DNA of 64,000 nucleotides, from contig CM055094.1 of assembly GCA_029204225.1 (NCBI GenBank), forward strand, positions 5,012,063 to 5,076,062, read 5' to 3'. Source of the DNA: Diphasiastrum complanatum. Taxonomy: Eukaryota > Streptophyta > Lycopodiopsida > Lycopodiales > Lycopodiaceae. The translations under genes and the position numbers were made by a program. The number at the start of each line of letters is the position of its first letter. Position 1 is the first letter of the stretch. Shown in pieces: positions 63,342-64,000 of the stretch. Under the pieces are notes generated by a model. That model did not search any database. It was not told the origin of the DNA and saw only the letters and a list, made by a program, of their open reading frames with translations.

Positions 63342-64000
63342 ACAAAAGGTGTTGAAAGAAGCTGGATACAGTGACTATATTCTTTGCAGCAATGATTGCT
63401 TCCTCCAGTAGCAATGCTTAAGTCTGGCATCAGTAGTCCATAGCCTACAGTGAAGAAGACCAAGCTCAAAACACAGCTGCAGCAGGTGTGAAAATGACAG
63501 TTTCAACAGTGAATGTTGTCAAGAAAAGGTGTGATGGAGGAAGAACATTTAATGCTTCTAGCCTTGTTGATGTTAAGTATATCGCCAATACAGAAACGTA
63601 TCAGTATACTTCAGTGACCTATGCCACTTTTGACGAGTGGAGAGCCTAGGGTTGATACTTCTAATGGTTTCGAAGGAGAAGTTCAATTCTCCTTGTATGA
63701 GTATGAGTTGAAGAGCTTGTTTATTTAAGTTAAAGATATTTTGAGATATGTATAAAGACTGATGTACAAAGTATCTAATTACCATCTCTAGACATGTATA
63801 AATACAATACATGTACATAAACATGCTTAGTATTTAAGGATGTTTCAGGCATGATTTGGGGACAATTCCCTAAGTTCCAGAACAGTTCCCACAGCAAAAG
63901 GATGAACTGCAGTTTTTGAAGCATAGAGATATAGTTTCGGAGTGTATTTATTCACAACTCTTTTTCTATAAGTTTGACTCGAAAAGAGAACGTGCCCGGT
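63342..64000. other. No gene recognised
   Basis: AT-rich, short frames only. Confidence 0.4.

Overview
The window looks like gene-poor, repeat-rich nuclear DNA of a land plant. A homosporous fern is the best guess, but this is inferred and not proven. The reasons are two intronless PLS-class PPR genes of the kind that drives organellar RNA editing, a dense and nested population of Copia, Gypsy, hAT and CACTA relics, long (GA)n tracts, AT-rich introns with GT..AG borders, and no bacterial-style gene packing.

Layout: (1) 1-1471, minus: the 5' two thirds of a PPR gene that runs off the window. (2) 2.1-14.4 kb: a segment bounded by an inverted pair of one dispersed repeat. It holds the most unusual content here: a histone H3-like reading frame with a long charged tail and, directly downstream on the same strand, exons of a Ulp1/C48-type cysteine protease. 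These diverge from a second spliced unit across a mirrored promoter with two TATA boxes and four CACGTG cores. A third unit converges on the second tail to tail. A 5'-truncated Copia element with a 3' LTR follows. (3) 16.7-25.5 kb: Gypsy fragments, including a chromovirus split by an hAT/DUF659 transposase gene. (4) 26.5-28.7 kb: a second PPR gene whose DYW deaminase domain is visibly decayed. (5) 31.4-42 kb: a minus-strand Copia core, two inverted Copia LTRs with a scrap of integrase between them, a minus-strand Tat/Athila-like Gypsy gag-protease, and its LTR region with a ~150 bp minisatellite. (6) 42.3-46.9 kb: (GA)n tracts carrying a duplicated 73 bp hairpin, then a CACTA (Ptta/En/Spm) gene with subterminal repeats and a 3' terminus. 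(7) 47-53.6 kb: more Copia pieces and a second copy of a ~750 bp repeat. (8) 55-58.7 kb: one apparently intact spliced plant gene of unknown function with a palindromic G-box and a (CT)n leader. (9) 58.7-64 kb: nothing recognisable except a run of 25 G.

Only the two PPR genes and the 56-58.7 kb gene look like ordinary host genes. The H3-like/Ulp1-like cluster at 4.3-9.4 kb is the best candidate for something undescribed. It is damaged by at least three frame breaks, so it may be a decaying copy of an element or gene set that is intact elsewhere in the genome. Many stop codons in the transposon relics fit C-to-T change at CAG, CGA or TGG codons, as expected in methylated DNA.
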